DNA of 64,000 nt. Origin: Mauremys mutica (Eukaryota; Chordata; Testudines; Geoemydidae). The DNA is taken from assembly GCF_020497125.1 (NCBI RefSeq), contig NC_059087.1, positions 17,703,925 through 17,767,924 of the forward strand, in the 5' to 3' direction. Every line of letters begins with the position of its first letter. The stretch's first letter is position 1. The notes under the pieces are model-generated. The model worked only from the letters and a program-made list of their open reading frames with translations, had not been told where the DNA came from and did not search any database. Both the position numbers and the translations under genes were made by a program. This document shows, piece by piece, positions 46,901 to 52,525 of the stretch.

Positions 46901-47542
46901 GTAAGTAAAGCTGTGTCTTTCATGAAGTGATGTAGTGATGATTCTGATTTGATCATTTTATTTGTTGAGGAGTACAATGTGTTTCTTTGGAGTTGATTCC
47001 TACCATACTGTAAACTGCTGCCCATTTTGTAAATCACTTTCATTGCACCTGTTAAATCAGAGATTAATATTGCTCCACACATAAAAATGTGGTTCTGTGC
47101 ATTTTAACTGTAATCTAGAAAACAGATGACAGGATTTTCTTTTTGTGCTTTTCTTTCAATTCTTATGTGGAATTTGGCTGAAAAACATGTAGCAACAACC
47201 TATGTAGCTACAGAGTCCTAAATAAAAGATTTTTTTATTAGACATTGTTGAGTCTAATAGGTTAGGAAAGAAATACATATGTTTTCCAAAATCAGTAAAG
47301 GAGCCCAGTGAAACAATGTGATCACCTATTGGAGGTGAATGTCTCTAATTTATTTACGTCATCCTGTATATTTATAAGGGGTGTGAGATGTCTTCCGTTT
47401 GCCTGGCAGATAATTTCTAATTTTAATTTCTTGTTTTCCACCTGGCTGTTAGGCAGTTGAGCAGCTGAACATAAAAACAAAAAGCTACAAGGATCTCCTG
47501 ACAGATGAACCCTTTACTCGGCAGGACATCCTGACACTGCAG
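8450..47542 (+). CDS. PPIL2: PPIL2, RING-type (U-box) E3 ubiquitin ligase with cyclophilin-like domain; 5' part, exons 1-8
   Basis: Joining 8450-8481, 10023-10072, 10697-10742, 11367-11429, 12419-12470, 40325-40376, 45073-45164 and 47453-47542 gives one open frame of 477 nt (159 codons). Every internal junction has GT..AG ends and a consistent phase. The start MGKRQHQKDKMYITCAEYTH and blocks such as NFRRLSFDHCSLSLQPFEYP and KYHCPVLFTVFTNNSH identify PPIL2 (CYP60). The known protein is a nuclear, spliceosome-associated U-box ligase whose cyclophilin-like domain follows a linker. The U-box (about residues 35-108) is complete here; the cyclophilin domain (about 278-433 in human) lies past the window. 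The ATG has an ideal Kozak context (GCCGCCGCCATGG). Introns 5 and 8 hold full-length Harbinger transposons. No frameshift or stop disturbs the exons, so the gene looks functional. Confidence 0.97.
8820..9036. mobile_element. Non-autonomous hAT element
   Basis: The inverted ends are CAGGGGTTCTCAAAC and GTTTGAGAACCCCTG. They are flanked by GTCTAGGC (8812-8819) and GTCTGGGC (9037-9044), a 7/8 match to an 8-bp target duplication. The same family occurs inverted at 22598-23022, where it carries a SINE. Confidence 0.9.
9103..9300. mobile_element. Harbinger-like MITE
   Basis: The left end GGCTTTGTCAACACTGG and the reverse complement of the right end GGCTGTGCCTACACTAC resemble each other and the ends of the full Harbinger elements in this window. 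The flanks are TCA and TTA, compatible with a mutated TTA target duplication. Confidence 0.6.
10023..10072 (+). CDS. PPIL2: PPIL2 coding exon 2
   Basis: It is preceded by TTTACTTTTTTAG and followed by GTAAAT. It completes the Met-11 codon and encodes YITCAEYTHFYGGKKS, matching the conserved N-terminus of PPIL2. It ends in phase 1. Confidence 0.95.
10697..10742 (+). CDS. PPIL2: PPIL2 coding exon 3
   Basis: The acceptor is TTTTTGTAAACAG and the donor GTAAGA. It encodes DIPQANFRRLSFDHC, where the U-box begins. It enters in phase 1 and leaves in phase 2. Confidence 0.95.
11367..11429 (+). CDS. PPIL2: PPIL2 coding exon 4 (U-box)
   Basis: The acceptor is TTTCCCTAG and the donor GTAAGT. It encodes SLSLQPFEYPVCTPDGTVFD, the central U-box segment in which salt bridges and hydrogen bonds replace RING zinc ligands. 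It leaves in phase 2. Confidence 0.95.
11478..11600 (+). repeat. MIR-like fragment
   Basis: GGCTAAGTGACTTGCTCAAG, then GTCAGAACTGGAATTAGCAC and TCCTGTCTCTCCC, follow the order of the conserved MIR/CORE-SINE centre. It is short and decayed. Confidence 0.5.
12419..12470 (+). CDS. PPIL2: PPIL2 coding exon 5 (U-box)
   Basis: The acceptor is CTCTTTTCAG and the donor GTAGGT. It encodes SIVPWIKKYGTNPITGE, the U-box helix that contacts E2 enzymes in this family. It ends in phase 0 and is followed by the 27.9-kb intron 5. Confidence 0.95.
13660..13678 (+). repeat. Subterminal motif of Harbinger element 1, left
   Basis: GCACTGTGGGTAGCTATCC lies about 150 bp inside the left end. Related sequences sit inside the other end of this element and both ends of the dimer copies, suggesting a protein-binding site. 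Confidence 0.5.
13877..15166 (+). CDS. Harbinger DDE transposase (HARBI1-like nuclease), element 1
   Basis: This single-exon gene encodes 429 aa from the ATG at 13877, which has a good Kozak context (CAAGCATGGAC). The frame is open back to 13742, but this internal Met aligns with the conserved STASM(D/E)P start in the dimer copies. Harbinger transposases cut and paste their own element. The DDE catalytic core is visible in GGAIDGTHIPI (D212), VILGDPAYPLMP (D300) and VVECAFGRLKARWR (E336), with the conserved HDARVF between. Residues are counted from this Met. A WWDRIVLQVWDD block and a likely helix-turn-helix (SVGNQFGVGKSTV) precede the core. The length is compatible with an active enzyme and no lesion is seen. 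AATAAA at 15261-15266 could end the transcript, tail-to-tail with the Myb gene. Confidence 0.93.
   Translation: MDPAQLNTAIVDVLNASHTLVQYMVNQDLQTESRRRRIRQRGDDSDEDVDTEFSQTAGPGALEILMVMGQILSIERRFWARETSTDWWDRIVLQVWDDSQWLRNFRMRKGTFMELCDLLAPALKRDNTKMRAALTVEKRVAIALWKLATPDSYRSVGNQFGVGKSTVGAAVMQVAKAITKLLLRKVVTLGNVQAIVDGFAALGFPNCGGAIDGTHIPILAPQHQGTQYVNRKGYFSMVLQALVDHKGRFTNIHVGWPGRVHDARVFRSTTLFKRLQQGNYFPDQKITVGDVEMPVVILGDPAYPLMPWLMKPYTGSLDSGQDLFNYRLSKCRMVVECAFGRLKARWRTLLTRSDLSQTNVPYVIAACCILHNLCESKGETFMAGWEAEANHLAADYAQPDTREIRRAHQEAMRIREALKRSFINGQGTV
15384..15877 (-). CDS. Harbinger Myb-like gene, exon 2 (coiled coil), element 1
   Basis: This is the second exon of the Myb/SANT-like gene. Reading minus, the acceptor CTTCCTCATGCAG precedes 15877. 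The frame continues exon 1 (phase 1) through SQRLAQIRRRKKKTRDEMFS, a basic segment like a nuclear signal. It then enters a long charged helix with EDRRD repeats and RDQTDVLRRLVELQERQQ, and stops at 15384. With exon 1 the protein is 348 aa. The Arg-rich patch and coiled coil are shared with the dimer copies, so this half is part of the protein and not a chance frame. A reversed polyadenylation signal lies at 15295-15300. Confidence 0.85.
16083..16672 (+). CDS. Third Harbinger ORF of element 1, antisense inside the Myb intron (function unknown)
   Basis: The model joins the last codon of a 65-nt candidate exon (16021-16085) to 16379-16672. The small exon is flanked by TTGCAG and GTAAGC; the second by TTTTTAACCAG and the stop. 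Splicing would put ATG in GCGGCCATGG, a near-ideal Kozak context, and yield about 98 aa. The product includes GPYAAML, AWRGKVSYHG, LPRNLLQRLLEYLQERF and EMSLEDFLSIPGH. I do not recognise the family. The dimer copies encode a homologue in the same nested place and orientation, about half identical over 88 residues, in elements diverged enough that drift would have broken it. It may assist transposition, but that is inference. A longer N-terminus from an upstream exon cannot be excluded. Confidence 0.6.
16778..17330 (-). CDS. Harbinger Myb/SANT-like DNA-binding protein, exon 1, element 1
   Basis: The exon starts at the ATG at 17330 (MQSPENRKRAPAWT), the Met that aligns with the dimer copies, although the frame is open further upstream. 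It encodes a Myb/SANT-like trihelix: APAWTAREVLDLIAIWGEDS, then VFERISKAM and QCRVKVKELRQAYQK, then TCRFYAELHAILGG. An acidic stretch (GEDEDEEEEDDLAE) follows. The donor GTGAGT lies at 16777-16772, and the exon ends in phase 1 to match exon 2. In studied vertebrate Harbinger elements the Myb-like partner carries the transposase into the nucleus and binds near the element ends. The gene converges on the transposase, and the two share the space between their 3' ends. Confidence 0.88.
17486..17504 (-). repeat. Subterminal motif of Harbinger element 1, right
   Basis: GCACTGTGGGATAGCTCCC lies just upstream of the Myb gene. It matches the motif at 13660-13678 and those near the ends of the dimer copies. 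Confidence 0.5.
17540..19140. mobile_element. hAT-type element nested in Harbinger element 1
   Basis: It begins CATGGGCGGCAGGTT and ends AACTTGCCACCCATG. The ends are inverted repeats with two mismatches in 15, extending more loosely through TGGGGCCC. A perfect 8-bp duplication ACACTAAC flanks it (17532-17539 and 19141-19148). Removing the element and one duplication rejoins typical Harbinger subterminal sequence. It is 1601 bp long and encodes no transposase; the long open frames inside follow from the C-rich base composition. Most of the interior is a minisatellite. Confidence 0.9.
17926..18835. repeat. C-rich minisatellite, 60-bp unit, inside the nested hAT
   Basis: Tandem copies are built on CCCCTGCACCCTAATCCTC, AGCCCCAGCCCTGAGCACC and CCCACATCATGAACCCCTCA. 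The period is exactly 60 bp between about 18122 and 18301. Shorter copies of about 42 bp (with CCAGCCAGAGCC) are interspersed, and from about 18470 a related variant with CTCACCCCACAGCCCAACCC takes over. The array has expanded inside the transposon. Confidence 0.9.
19327..21204. other. Intron 5 segment, nothing recognised
   Basis: No gene or clear repeat is seen. The open frame at 19844-20026 on the minus strand has no domain. Confidence 0.45.
21205..21420 (+). repeat. MIR-like (CORE-SINE) remnant
   Basis: Blocks such as CCCATTTTACACATAGTCTC, CCAAAGTCATGCAGGGA and GGAATTGAACCTGGGTCTCC follow the order of a MIR element on the + strand. Confidence 0.6.
22265..22440 (-). repeat. MIR-like (CORE-SINE) remnant
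   Basis: TGCTCTGTGACCTTGGGCAA and GTCACATGCCTC, followed by ACTTTAATTATGGGAAAACT, are the reverse-strand landmarks of MIR. Confidence 0.55.
22598..23022. mobile_element. hAT element carrying a nested SINE
   Basis: The ends are CAGGGATTCTCAAAG and TTTGAGAGCCACTG, with a perfect 8-bp duplication TTCTAAAC (22590-22597 and 23023-23030). The arms match the element at 8820-9036 in reverse orientation. The centre is split by the tRNA-derived SINE at about 22690-22892. Confidence 0.9.
22690..22892 (+). mobile_element. tRNA-derived SINE with CR1-like tail (turtle Cry type)
   Basis: GGGAGGGATAGCTCAGTGGT holds a pol III A box and GGTTGTGAGTTCAGTCC a B box, in tRNA spacing. The tail (GGCTGGACTCAGTGACCTTT, then GGTCCCTTCCAG) resembles the CR1 3' end, as expected if CR1 enzymes mobilise it. 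It ends in an ATT repeat. It interrupts the hAT sequence between CTGCTTTG and CCTCC, with at best a TTTG duplication. This SINE type supports the turtle assignment. Confidence 0.88.
23031..23880 (+). mobile_element. CR1 LINE ORF2 fragment (endonuclease-RT linker and start of RT)
   Basis: Broken frames read as the CR1 pol region. GACGTCCCAGGGGACTGGAG encodes the VPEDWR-type block, and GAATTATAGACCAGTCAG encodes NYRPV. AATAGCCAATGTGGATTTAA encodes the HGF block before NLISFF. A hAT insertion at 23571-23760 interrupts it, and frameshifts make it inactive. Confidence 0.8.
23571..23760. mobile_element. Non-autonomous hAT inserted in the CR1 fragment
   Basis: CAGTGGTTTTCAACC and GGTTGAAAACCACTG are perfect inverted ends. 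The flanks ACCTAGAG and ACTAGAGG suggest an 8-bp duplication with an indel. The CR1 reading resumes on the far side. Confidence 0.85.
23889..24965 (-). mobile_element. CR1/L2-type LINE 3' part on the minus strand (RT end and 3' UTR)
   Basis: Read on the minus strand, 24965-24850 gives SVLGPVLFTIFINN, a reverse transcriptase block. 24867-24616 gives FADDTKL with GDWAIKWQIKFNVDKCKVMH. 24602-24078 is an open frame ending the protein, with HPHLEYCVQMWSPHLKK and GLFSLEKRRHRGHM. The 3' UTR to about 23889 contains a sequence frequent in reptile genomes (AACATAAGAACAGCCATATT on the + strand). The RT is split by frameshifts, so the copy is inactive. Confidence 0.8.
24966..25200 (+). mobile_element. 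CR1 LINE fragment, plus strand
   Basis: An open frame reads ILGCISRSVVSKTQEVILLF, then SALIRPQLEYCAQFWAAHF. This is the conserved C-terminal part of CR1 reverse transcriptase. It lies against the minus-strand LINE, so the two insertions are tail to head. Confidence 0.75.
25282..25585. mobile_element. Non-autonomous hAT element, GC-rich interior
   Basis: The ends are CAGTGGTCCCCAAAATTTT and TTTGGGGACCACTG. CATGAAGT (25274-25281) and CATTAAGT (25586-25593) are a 7/8 target duplication. The overlapping open frames inside reflect GC-rich filler sequence. Confidence 0.85.
26646..27014. mobile_element. Probable hAT element, GC-rich interior
   Basis: GGTGGATTAGGCACTGGG near the left end and the reverse complement of the right end (CAGGGACGGATTAAG) are imperfect inverted repeats. 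GCTTCCTA (26638-26645) and GCTTCTCA (27015-27022) match at 6 of 8 positions. The boundaries are less certain than for the other hAT copies. Confidence 0.6.
27109..27383. mobile_element. Harbinger-like MITE with TTA duplication
   Basis: The left end GGCTATGTCTATGCTACAG and the right end AAGTAGACAAAGCC are related to the full Harbinger ends. TTA flanks both sides (27106-27108 and 27384-27386). There is no coding potential. Confidence 0.8.
27387..28545. other. Intron 5 segment, nothing recognised
   Basis: AT-rich sequence with no gene, RNA or repeat that I can support. Confidence 0.45.
28546..28660 (+). repeat. Ancient interspersed repeat fragment
   Basis: TAGGGCAGGCAGGGACAGTC, then TAGTGTCTAGTACATTGGAG and AACGCTACTACAACACAG, are arranged like a repeat common in reptiles. 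A second copy lies at 43520-43645. I cannot name the family. Confidence 0.5.
28748..29031 (-). pseudogene. Unrecognised coding-like fragment
   Basis: A minus-strand frame of about 94 codons is open between stops and includes QVPREKVFHCQWKFLLSH, LDFKHYASGLEQKKDPYWEE and LIIFSFNTDRLTMLIGL. The composition looks protein-like, with clustered W, Y, D and E and no low complexity. A stop lies immediately upstream and no splice sites are obvious. It may be a fragment of an old retroelement or retrocopy. I do not recognise the protein. Confidence 0.25.
28967..30872. other. Intron 5 segment, little recognised
   Basis: No supportable gene. A 128-codon open frame at 29828-30214 (+) lacks any domain. About 30570-30650 (GCATTACGCTAGGTGCTGTA) resembles an old reptile interspersed repeat. 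Confidence 0.4.
30873..30958 (-). repeat. Decayed Penelope-type repeat (hammerhead-like architecture lost)
   Basis: On the minus strand it reads GTGAAGAGCAG, then TGTGTAGCTCAAAAGCTTGT and CTCTTTCACC, then GAAGTTGGTCCAATAG. This belongs to a reptile repeat family that shares the GAAAGCTT block with the copy at 34236. The catalytic-core-like positions are mutated here. Confidence 0.4.
31925..31954. repeat. (CA)n microsatellite
   Basis: About 15 CA dinucleotides in a row. Confidence 0.95.
32323..32656. mobile_element. Pogo/Tigger-like MITE
   Basis: CAGTAGAACCTCATAGTTAT on the left and the reverse complement of the right end CAATAGAACCTCAGAGTTAC are long inverted repeats. The left flank is TA; the right TA appears mutated to TC. 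The ends are typical of Tigger-type elements. The interior is non-coding. Confidence 0.8.
32657..34235. other. Intron 5 segment, nothing recognised
   Basis: No gene, RNA gene or clear repeat is seen. Confidence 0.45.
34236..34330 (+). repeat. Penelope-type repeat with hammerhead-ribozyme-like motif
   Basis: CTGACGA (34243-34249) is followed by GTGGGT, loop ATTC and ACCCAC (a perfect 6-bp helix, 34251-34266), then GAAA (34267-34270). Next comes GC-TTAT-GC-TC, which could be a short stem III and a cleavage triplet. This is the order of a hammerhead core (CUGANGA, stem II, GAAA, short stem III, NUH). One extra A (34250) sits at the base of stem II. Penelope-like retroelements are known to carry hammerhead motifs. 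Downstream the repeat continues with GTTAGTCTATAAGGTGCCAC, as at 7765-7874 and 51236-51303. Confidence 0.55.
34331..35521. other. Intron 5 segment, nothing recognised
   Basis: AT-rich sequence without a supportable feature. Confidence 0.4.
35525..35805. mobile_element. Harbinger-like MITE with TTA duplication
   Basis: It starts GGGTATATCTACATTGC and ends GGGTAGGTGCACCC, with TTA on both sides (35522-35524 and 35806-35808). The internal C/G-rich sequence (GGGCTTGGGCTCCAGCCC) is partly self-complementary. Confidence 0.7.
35809..36125. mobile_element. Second Harbinger-like MITE abutting the first
   Basis: The left end AGATATGTCTACACAGCATT and the reverse complement of the right end AGGTTATGTCTACACAGCAT are nearly identical inverted repeats. 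It begins immediately after the TTA of the preceding MITE. Confidence 0.75.
36491..36780. repeat. hAT-end fragments with GC-rich sequence
   Basis: CAGTGGTTCTCAACCTG at 36491 and GATTGAGAACCACAGTG at about 36560 are hAT-type inverted ends only about 85 bp apart. C-rich sequence follows to about 36740. It may be a deleted element or two overlapping ones; I found no target duplication. Confidence 0.4.
37000..37260 (-). repeat. Probable ancient interspersed repeat
   Basis: The segment with GGCCAAATTGTAAGCCTTTG and GTTTGAGCGTGCTCCATAGA resembles a sequence repeated in reptile and bird genomes. A 156-codon minus-strand frame overlaps it but has no recognisable domain. Confidence 0.3.
37540..39342. 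other. Intron 5 segment, nothing recognised
   Basis: No gene or clear repeat is seen. The 113-codon frame at 38377-38718 (+) lacks domain features. Confidence 0.4.
39343..39581. mobile_element. MITE-like element
   Basis: GGGCCTGATCCTACGAGG on the left and the reverse complement of the right end GGCCCTGATCCTGCAATTTG are inverted repeats. The flanks are TAA and TGA. It resembles archosaur/turtle Harbinger-type MITEs, but the family is not certain. Confidence 0.6.
40325..40376 (+). CDS. PPIL2: PPIL2 coding exon 6
   Basis: The acceptor is TTGTATCCCTTAG and the donor GTGAGT. It encodes KLDAKSLVKLNFAKNNE plus one base, continuing the U-box. It leaves in phase 1. Confidence 0.95.
41330..41515 (+). 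repeat. MIR-like (CORE-SINE) remnant
   Basis: AACCTCTGTGAAGCAGACAA, then ACTGAGGGGAAAATGTAGGC and ATGGGATTAGAATTTAAAAG, follow the order of a MIR. It is heavily mutated. Confidence 0.45.
43520..43645 (+). repeat. Ancient interspersed repeat fragment
   Basis: It reads GTGAGGCAAGGATCATGTTC, then CAGTGCTAGCATAGTGGGGT and AATACAGTACAAATAGTAAC. This is the same arrangement as 28546-28660. Confidence 0.5.
45073..45164 (+). CDS. PPIL2: PPIL2 coding exon 7
   Basis: The acceptor is CCTCCCCCACAG and the donor GTAGGC. It encodes GKYHCPVLFTVFTNNSHIV and then AIKTTGNVFAYE, the end of the U-box and the start of the following segment. It ends in phase 0. Confidence 0.96.
45205..45405 (+). repeat. MIR-like (CORE-SINE) remnant
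   Basis: ACAGACAGGGAAGCTGAGGC, then CCTAAAGTCATGCAGCAAAC and AATAGAACCCAGGTAATCC, match the central MIR landmarks in order. This is the best-preserved MIR-like copy in the window. Confidence 0.7.
45958..46259. mobile_element. Non-autonomous hAT element
   Basis: The ends are CAGTGGGTCTCAACG and GATTGAGAACCATTG. The interior matches 2122-2495 in reverse orientation (for example TAAAAACTACTTGCTTACAA). The flanking 8-mers TTATAATA and TTGTAAGA match poorly, so the duplication has decayed. Confidence 0.8.
47453..47542 (+). CDS. PPIL2: PPIL2 coding exon 8 (last in window)
   Basis: The acceptor is CACCTGGCTGTTAG and the donor GTAAAC. The 30 codons read AVEQLNIKTKSYKDLL and then TDEPFTRQDILTLQ, a strongly conserved PPIL2 segment between the U-box and the cyclophilin domain. 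It ends in phase 0. I found no following exon before 64000. Confidence 0.97.
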
Positions 47543-47814
47543 GTAAACCTCCTCTTGTTTTCTATTCTATTCTATGTCTCATGCCTCTTAATAAACCCTC
47601 TTTTGGAGTGGGTTGGAGAGTATTAGGCAGACTGGCCACTCTCTGTTGCATTGCTAATATAAAATGACAACTGATTAGAGAAACAGTGTTTTGTAGTGGG
47701 TAACAATCGCATCACTTTCATTTGTTCTCCAGATGGCAAGCTTTAGATATTCCATATAATTTTCACCAGAGCTGAAGTGAAACTTTTTAATCAGATTATT
47801 TTTCATTTCATATA

Positions 47815-48107
47815 GGGTTTGTCTTCATTACGGTGCTAATTTGGCACTTCAGCGATCAATCGGCTCAGTGGTGTCGATTTAGCGGGTCTGATGAAGCCTC
47901 GATAAGTAGATAGGAGAGCGCTCTCCTGTCTACGTAATTAATCCACTTCAATGAGAGGAAGAAGATATGTCTATGGGAGAGCATCTCCCTCTGACATAAG
48001 GTGGTGTAGACACCAGGTTAAGTTGATGTAAATTACATCGCTCGGGGGGGGTTTCGCCCCTGAGCAATGTAACTTACATTGACTTAAGCGGTAGTGTAGA
48101 CAAGGGC
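47815..48107. mobile_element. Harbinger-like MITE
   Basis: The left end GGGTTTGTCTTCATTACGG and the reverse complement of the right end GCCCTTGTCTACACTACCG are inverted repeats. ATA flanks both sides, so the 3-bp duplication is plausible though not the usual TTA. An inner palindrome (TTACATCGCTCGGGG and CCCCTGAGCAATGTAA) lies at about 48031-48075. Confidence 0.7.
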
Positions 48108-50925
48108 ATAGTAGATCATGATTAATTAATTTAGCAGGGAAGCCCATTGTGGGTTGCTGAATTTTGTGGATTCGTAATTTTGTGGCGTAAGTGTACACAT
48201 TGGGTAAAAAAAATCAATGAATCTGCATCAGAAACATACACTGTTTTTGTGTGTTGACAAGTGTACGTGTAATTATGTAACACATTATACTATACAAGTA
48301 AATGTATTGTACTGTGGTGTAATCATAATGAAATGTTAGTTATGAGACCTTGCTATTAAATCTTTGCTTAAAAGTGGCATGAAACCATTGGGTTATTGTA
48401 AGAATGATCAGATTTGCAGTTTAGCCAAGTGGGAGTTAACAAACAATTACAGTAGAGGCTGGCTAACTAGAAGGAGGCATAGATGGCCAGAGGCTTCTTT
48501 GTCTAACTAGCTGGTCAGATGGCCAATAATACATGAACCATGTTGTCATAAGAAATTAAAATAATCCACATATACATTTTCAGCTATTTAAAAGAAAAAA
48601 ATAATTATATTAATACTGTTTTATTTTAGGGGTGATTTTTAAAAATGCAAATCTCAGCAAAGTAGGTTTTTCAAAATGTCTCAGCATCTAGAGGAAAACT
48701 GGCAGCAATGCAGAAATCTTCATCTGAATGTGCTTTGCTTATGTCTGTTACCTGTAAAATCTGGGGGTGAGGGGAATGTGGTTTTGTTTTGTTTTTTAAA
48801 AGAAAGTTATAAAGCTAGAAAGATGTAACTATGTTCTAGGTAGAAATAAAATGTAAAACTTCAAAAAGAATTAGTACATTTACAAAGGAAGTCGAGGTCT
48901 TTATTTTCTCTGAATGTGAAGTGTGACTAAGGTTATGTTTTTTTAGTGAGTTTACTAGTACTGGAACCCATAATAAGAGACTGTAAAACTATTTTCTAAT
49001 CTGCTGTAATAGACACTTAACTTACAAAGACATTTACTATAAAATGAGTTTAAATATTAAACCTTAAAATTATTTGATTGTTAAGCTTGCATTACAGCAA
49101 GATAGAAATTTGTTTTATATTGGTGGATCATGCCACTGGAGTCACAGCTTAGTGCATATCTCTTATGAATGAGAGAATTGTCACCAATGGTAGGCTGATA
49201 AATGCAAATTTAAGCTGAAAAATGTCCTCAAATGTATTTGTTCATGGGAAGAAGTGTGCTGTTTCCTCTTGTATTGCTGTGCTGAAAAGCATGTGTACAG
49301 TTGTTCTCCCCCGCCCCCAAATCCTTCTGGCTCTATGACTGTTCAGGCTACTACAAAATTAAACATTTCAGCCCAGTGAATGCAAGGCCCACAACTTTCC
49401 TCAGATTCAAGTTTGAAAGCTTCTGACAGGATGATATTTGAATCTAACTGCCAAGATGCTAATGGTTTTGCTATAGTAAGGAGACAGTAAGTGACTATTG
49501 TATTTGCAGCATCATTATAGAAAACCAAACAGTTTTGAAAGAGTGATTAAAATCTGCAGTCATTTAAATAAATGTTAGGATTTTAACATGTTCCATAGAT
49601 TCATATCTTAAATATATTAATAAAAACAGCTTTCTGCTACTCAGCTAAATTTACTGTATTTAAATGTTCCTTTCTAAGCTCCCTTAGATCCATAAATCTT
49701 CCAAAAACTAGCATGACAGTTTTGTGTTCCTGCAAGGGGGATTATATGAACTTACTTGCATCTTACTTCTGCCTCTTCTGAGAAGTTGTGGTATTTCTCA
49801 CTCAATCTCCAGCAGTTTATATATTAACCTAAATGAATTAGGCTGTGTACCAATGACCAGTCAGCCGTATTTACACCACCACCACCACCACCTCCTCCTC
49901 CTATGTGGAGATAATAGCCATGTTGTTAAATTGCACTTTTGACACCACCCATGAACTCATCTAGGATGACCTGCATAGTATGTGTGTGGATTTGCTACTC
50001 TTAAGAAATGCGCTCATCCCAAACTCATGCTTTCTACTACACCATTGTGTGGTGTAATCTATTTTATTTCCTCAAATCTATCTCAAAACCACTGAAATAC
50101 AGAAGAGAAATTTGGGTCAGTGGAATGCTGAACACATTTTGAGAAACCAGCATGCAATCATTTTAAACACGTTTTGCTTTTCTCACTCAACATTTGTTCT
50201 ATTTTAAAAACTAAATTGTGTAGGCCATTATCCCAAAATGTTCCTATTTGGGGGGGCGGGGGGAGAATTGTCACTGGGATGAAAGTCAGTTTATGTATAG
50301 CAGCTTTCAGTGGCTAAAGGAGTTGGTTTTTAACACAAAATCAGTGCACATGCCAGCCCTATTTTAGTGTATGCAGTAAATTCACATCTCCCTGTTGGAC
50401 TATGCACCATGAACTACGTTTATCTGCTCAGGCATGCAGCAGACCACTGGCTAAATTTGTCTCTGTCTTACCACATTTGGTTCTGCAGCCTCAAAATATA
50501 AGAGGTATTTTAAAAGTGAACAAAGAAAAGGAATTAAAGGCTGTGACAGGAAACAAGAAAAGCTTGGAGATTCACATTCAATGAGGAAATGAACCATTTG
50601 TGTCCTCCAACATACCAGCATAATGGGGTGCACTGGGGAAATAGCATAGGGACACCTACTGTGTATAGGTGTTGGAGGATACAGAAGTGTGTCAAAGGGG
50701 TCAATCATCAAAGCAGTGCACAGAGACTTGGCTGTGTAACTCTCATTCAGGTCAATGGAAGTCATGCAACTGAATCCCTGTATGCTGTTTTGAAACTATA
50801 CCGTGTGTTACTTTTATTTCTTAGGCAGGAATTTCCAGGGAGTTTTGTCATGATCCTCATGTTTTTATTTTTAAATGTGTGAATTCATTATTATTTCCCA
50901 TGTACTGTTTCCTTTTGGCACCTGA

Positions 50926-51223
50926 GGCTACGTCTATACTACCCGCCCGGGTCGGTGGGTAGCGTTCGACTTCTCGGAGTTCGATATATCACGTCTCATC
51001 TAAACGCGATATATCGAACTCCGAACACGCTCCCTTCGATTCCGGAACTCCACCACCGCGAACGGCGGTGGCGGAGTCGATGGGGGAGCTGCGGACTTCG
51101 ATCCCGCGGCGTCTGGACAGGTGAGTAGTTCGAACTAAGGTAGTTCGAGTTCAGCTACGCTATTCGCGTAGCTGAACTTGCGTACCTTAGTTCGACCCCG
51201 CCCCCCCTAGTGTAGACCAGGCC
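50926..51223. mobile_element. Harbinger-like MITE with a long internal hairpin
   Basis: The left end GGCTACGTCTATACTACC and the reverse complement of the right end GGCCTGGTCTACACTAGG are related to the full Harbinger ends. The flanks are TGA and TTA. It holds two internal palindromes: TCGGAGTTCGATATAT facing ATATATCGAACTCCGA (50974-51024), and a long one at 51128-51197. Confidence 0.8.
51128..51197. repeat. Long near-perfect palindrome inside the MITE
   Basis: TTCGAACTAAGGTA and GTTCAGCTACGC on the left arm face GCGTAGCTGAAC and TACCTTAGTTCGA on the right, around a TATT loop. It could form a hairpin of about 30 bp. Confidence 0.85.
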
Positions 51224-51235
51224 TTAGAGACTAAC

Positions 51236-51303
51236 TCTAAGGTGCCACAAGGACTTCTCATTGTTTTTGCTGATACAGACTAACAGGGCTACCACTCTGA
51301 AAC
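51236..51303 (+). repeat. Penelope-type repeat tail fragment
   Basis: CTAAGGTGCCACAAGGACTT, then ATACAGACTAACAGGGCTAC and CACTCTGAAACC, are the downstream part of the repeat seen at 7765-7874 and 34236-34330. The hammerhead-like part is absent. Confidence 0.65.
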
Positions 51304-52218
51304 CTGTTTCCTTTTGGTAAATCATTTATAAAAAAGCCCAAGGTCTATGGCTTTCTTCCTTATAAATTCTCTGTGTCAAGATGACCCTGGGCAGTGAGTG
51401 ACTTCACCCTTGCAAGCCCTGTCACTAGTTTGCTTTGTTTCTTAGCCAAAGACCATCACTGAATTTTGTCATGAAGAGTTTGCAGCTGGAACTCTGGCTT
51501 ATCTATGTTGTCTCTTTGGAAAACTTTCAACTATATATTTAAATCTTTAATTGTCACAGGTTTCCTTGCTTTCCCGACATGAATTGAATGTCCTTGTGTC
51601 TGAGAGAGCAAGAGCTGAGAGCTGGATTGGTAGTTCTGACCGTGCTTGCTGGCAAAGTATCAGGCATGGAGGAGAGGTTTCTATAAAAAGCATTCTTTAC
51701 TTTGCAAATAGCAACTGAATGGAACTGTATTTTTAGTAGCTCAGTTTATCAACAGAAAACAGACTCTGGAAATGCTTCATCTAAATGTCCTAGGAAGCAG
51801 GTGGGGGCACTGTGTTACTCTAACTGATTTTTGTAGTGAAATATAAATAGAGTTAAAGTGGAAAGCTAGATTATTGTGTGTTTATCAGGTATTTTCCAGA
51901 TGTATGACCACATTTTTCTTTGCTGTTACATACAGCAGTATCCTACAGCTGCTGAGGATATATTTGTTAAAATAGCAAATGACCCCCAAATTAACCTGTC
52001 TTTAAAGGTGTTTACCTCTTTTGAAGAAGGTGGAGGTGTGGTGTTTTTAATACTTGTTCTTTCTAGAATAGAATTACTTAGAGGTATAACAGAAAAATGT
52101 TATTTAGTCCCAACTACCATCACTAATAACAAGTTGTACAAATACTGATCAGACTTTTTTGTACAGCTTTGCTGATGAGCATCACCTCAACTGACTGGAT
52201 ACATTTATTGCTTTATAC

Positions 52219-52525
52219 CGGGGGTAGGCAACCTATGGCACGGGTGCCGAAGGCGGCACACGAGCTGATTTTCAGTGGCACTCGCACTGCCTGGGTCCTG
52301 ACCACCGGTCCGGGGGGCTCTGCATTTTAATTTAATTTTAAATGAAGCTTCCTAAACATTTTAAAAACCTTATTTACTTTACATACAACAATAGTTTACA
52401 TATTATAGACTTATAGAAAGAAACCTTCTAAAAACGTTCAAATGTATTACTGACACGCGAAACCTTAAATTAGAGTGAATAAATAAAGACTCGGCACACC
52501 CCTTCTGAAAGGTTGCTTATCCCTG
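52219..52525. mobile_element. Non-autonomous hAT element
   Basis: It starts CGGGGGTAGGCAACCTATGG and ends GGTTGCTTATCCCTG. A perfect 8-bp duplication CTTTATAC flanks it (52211-52218 and 52526-52533). It is the same family as 5843-6128, inverted. Confidence 0.92.

Larger units (their letters stand above)
45165..47452 (+). other. PPIL2 intron 7
   Basis: The 2.3-kb intron contains a MIR-like SINE (45205-45405) and a hAT element (45958-46259). The remainder is AT-rich with nothing recognised. Confidence 0.8.
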
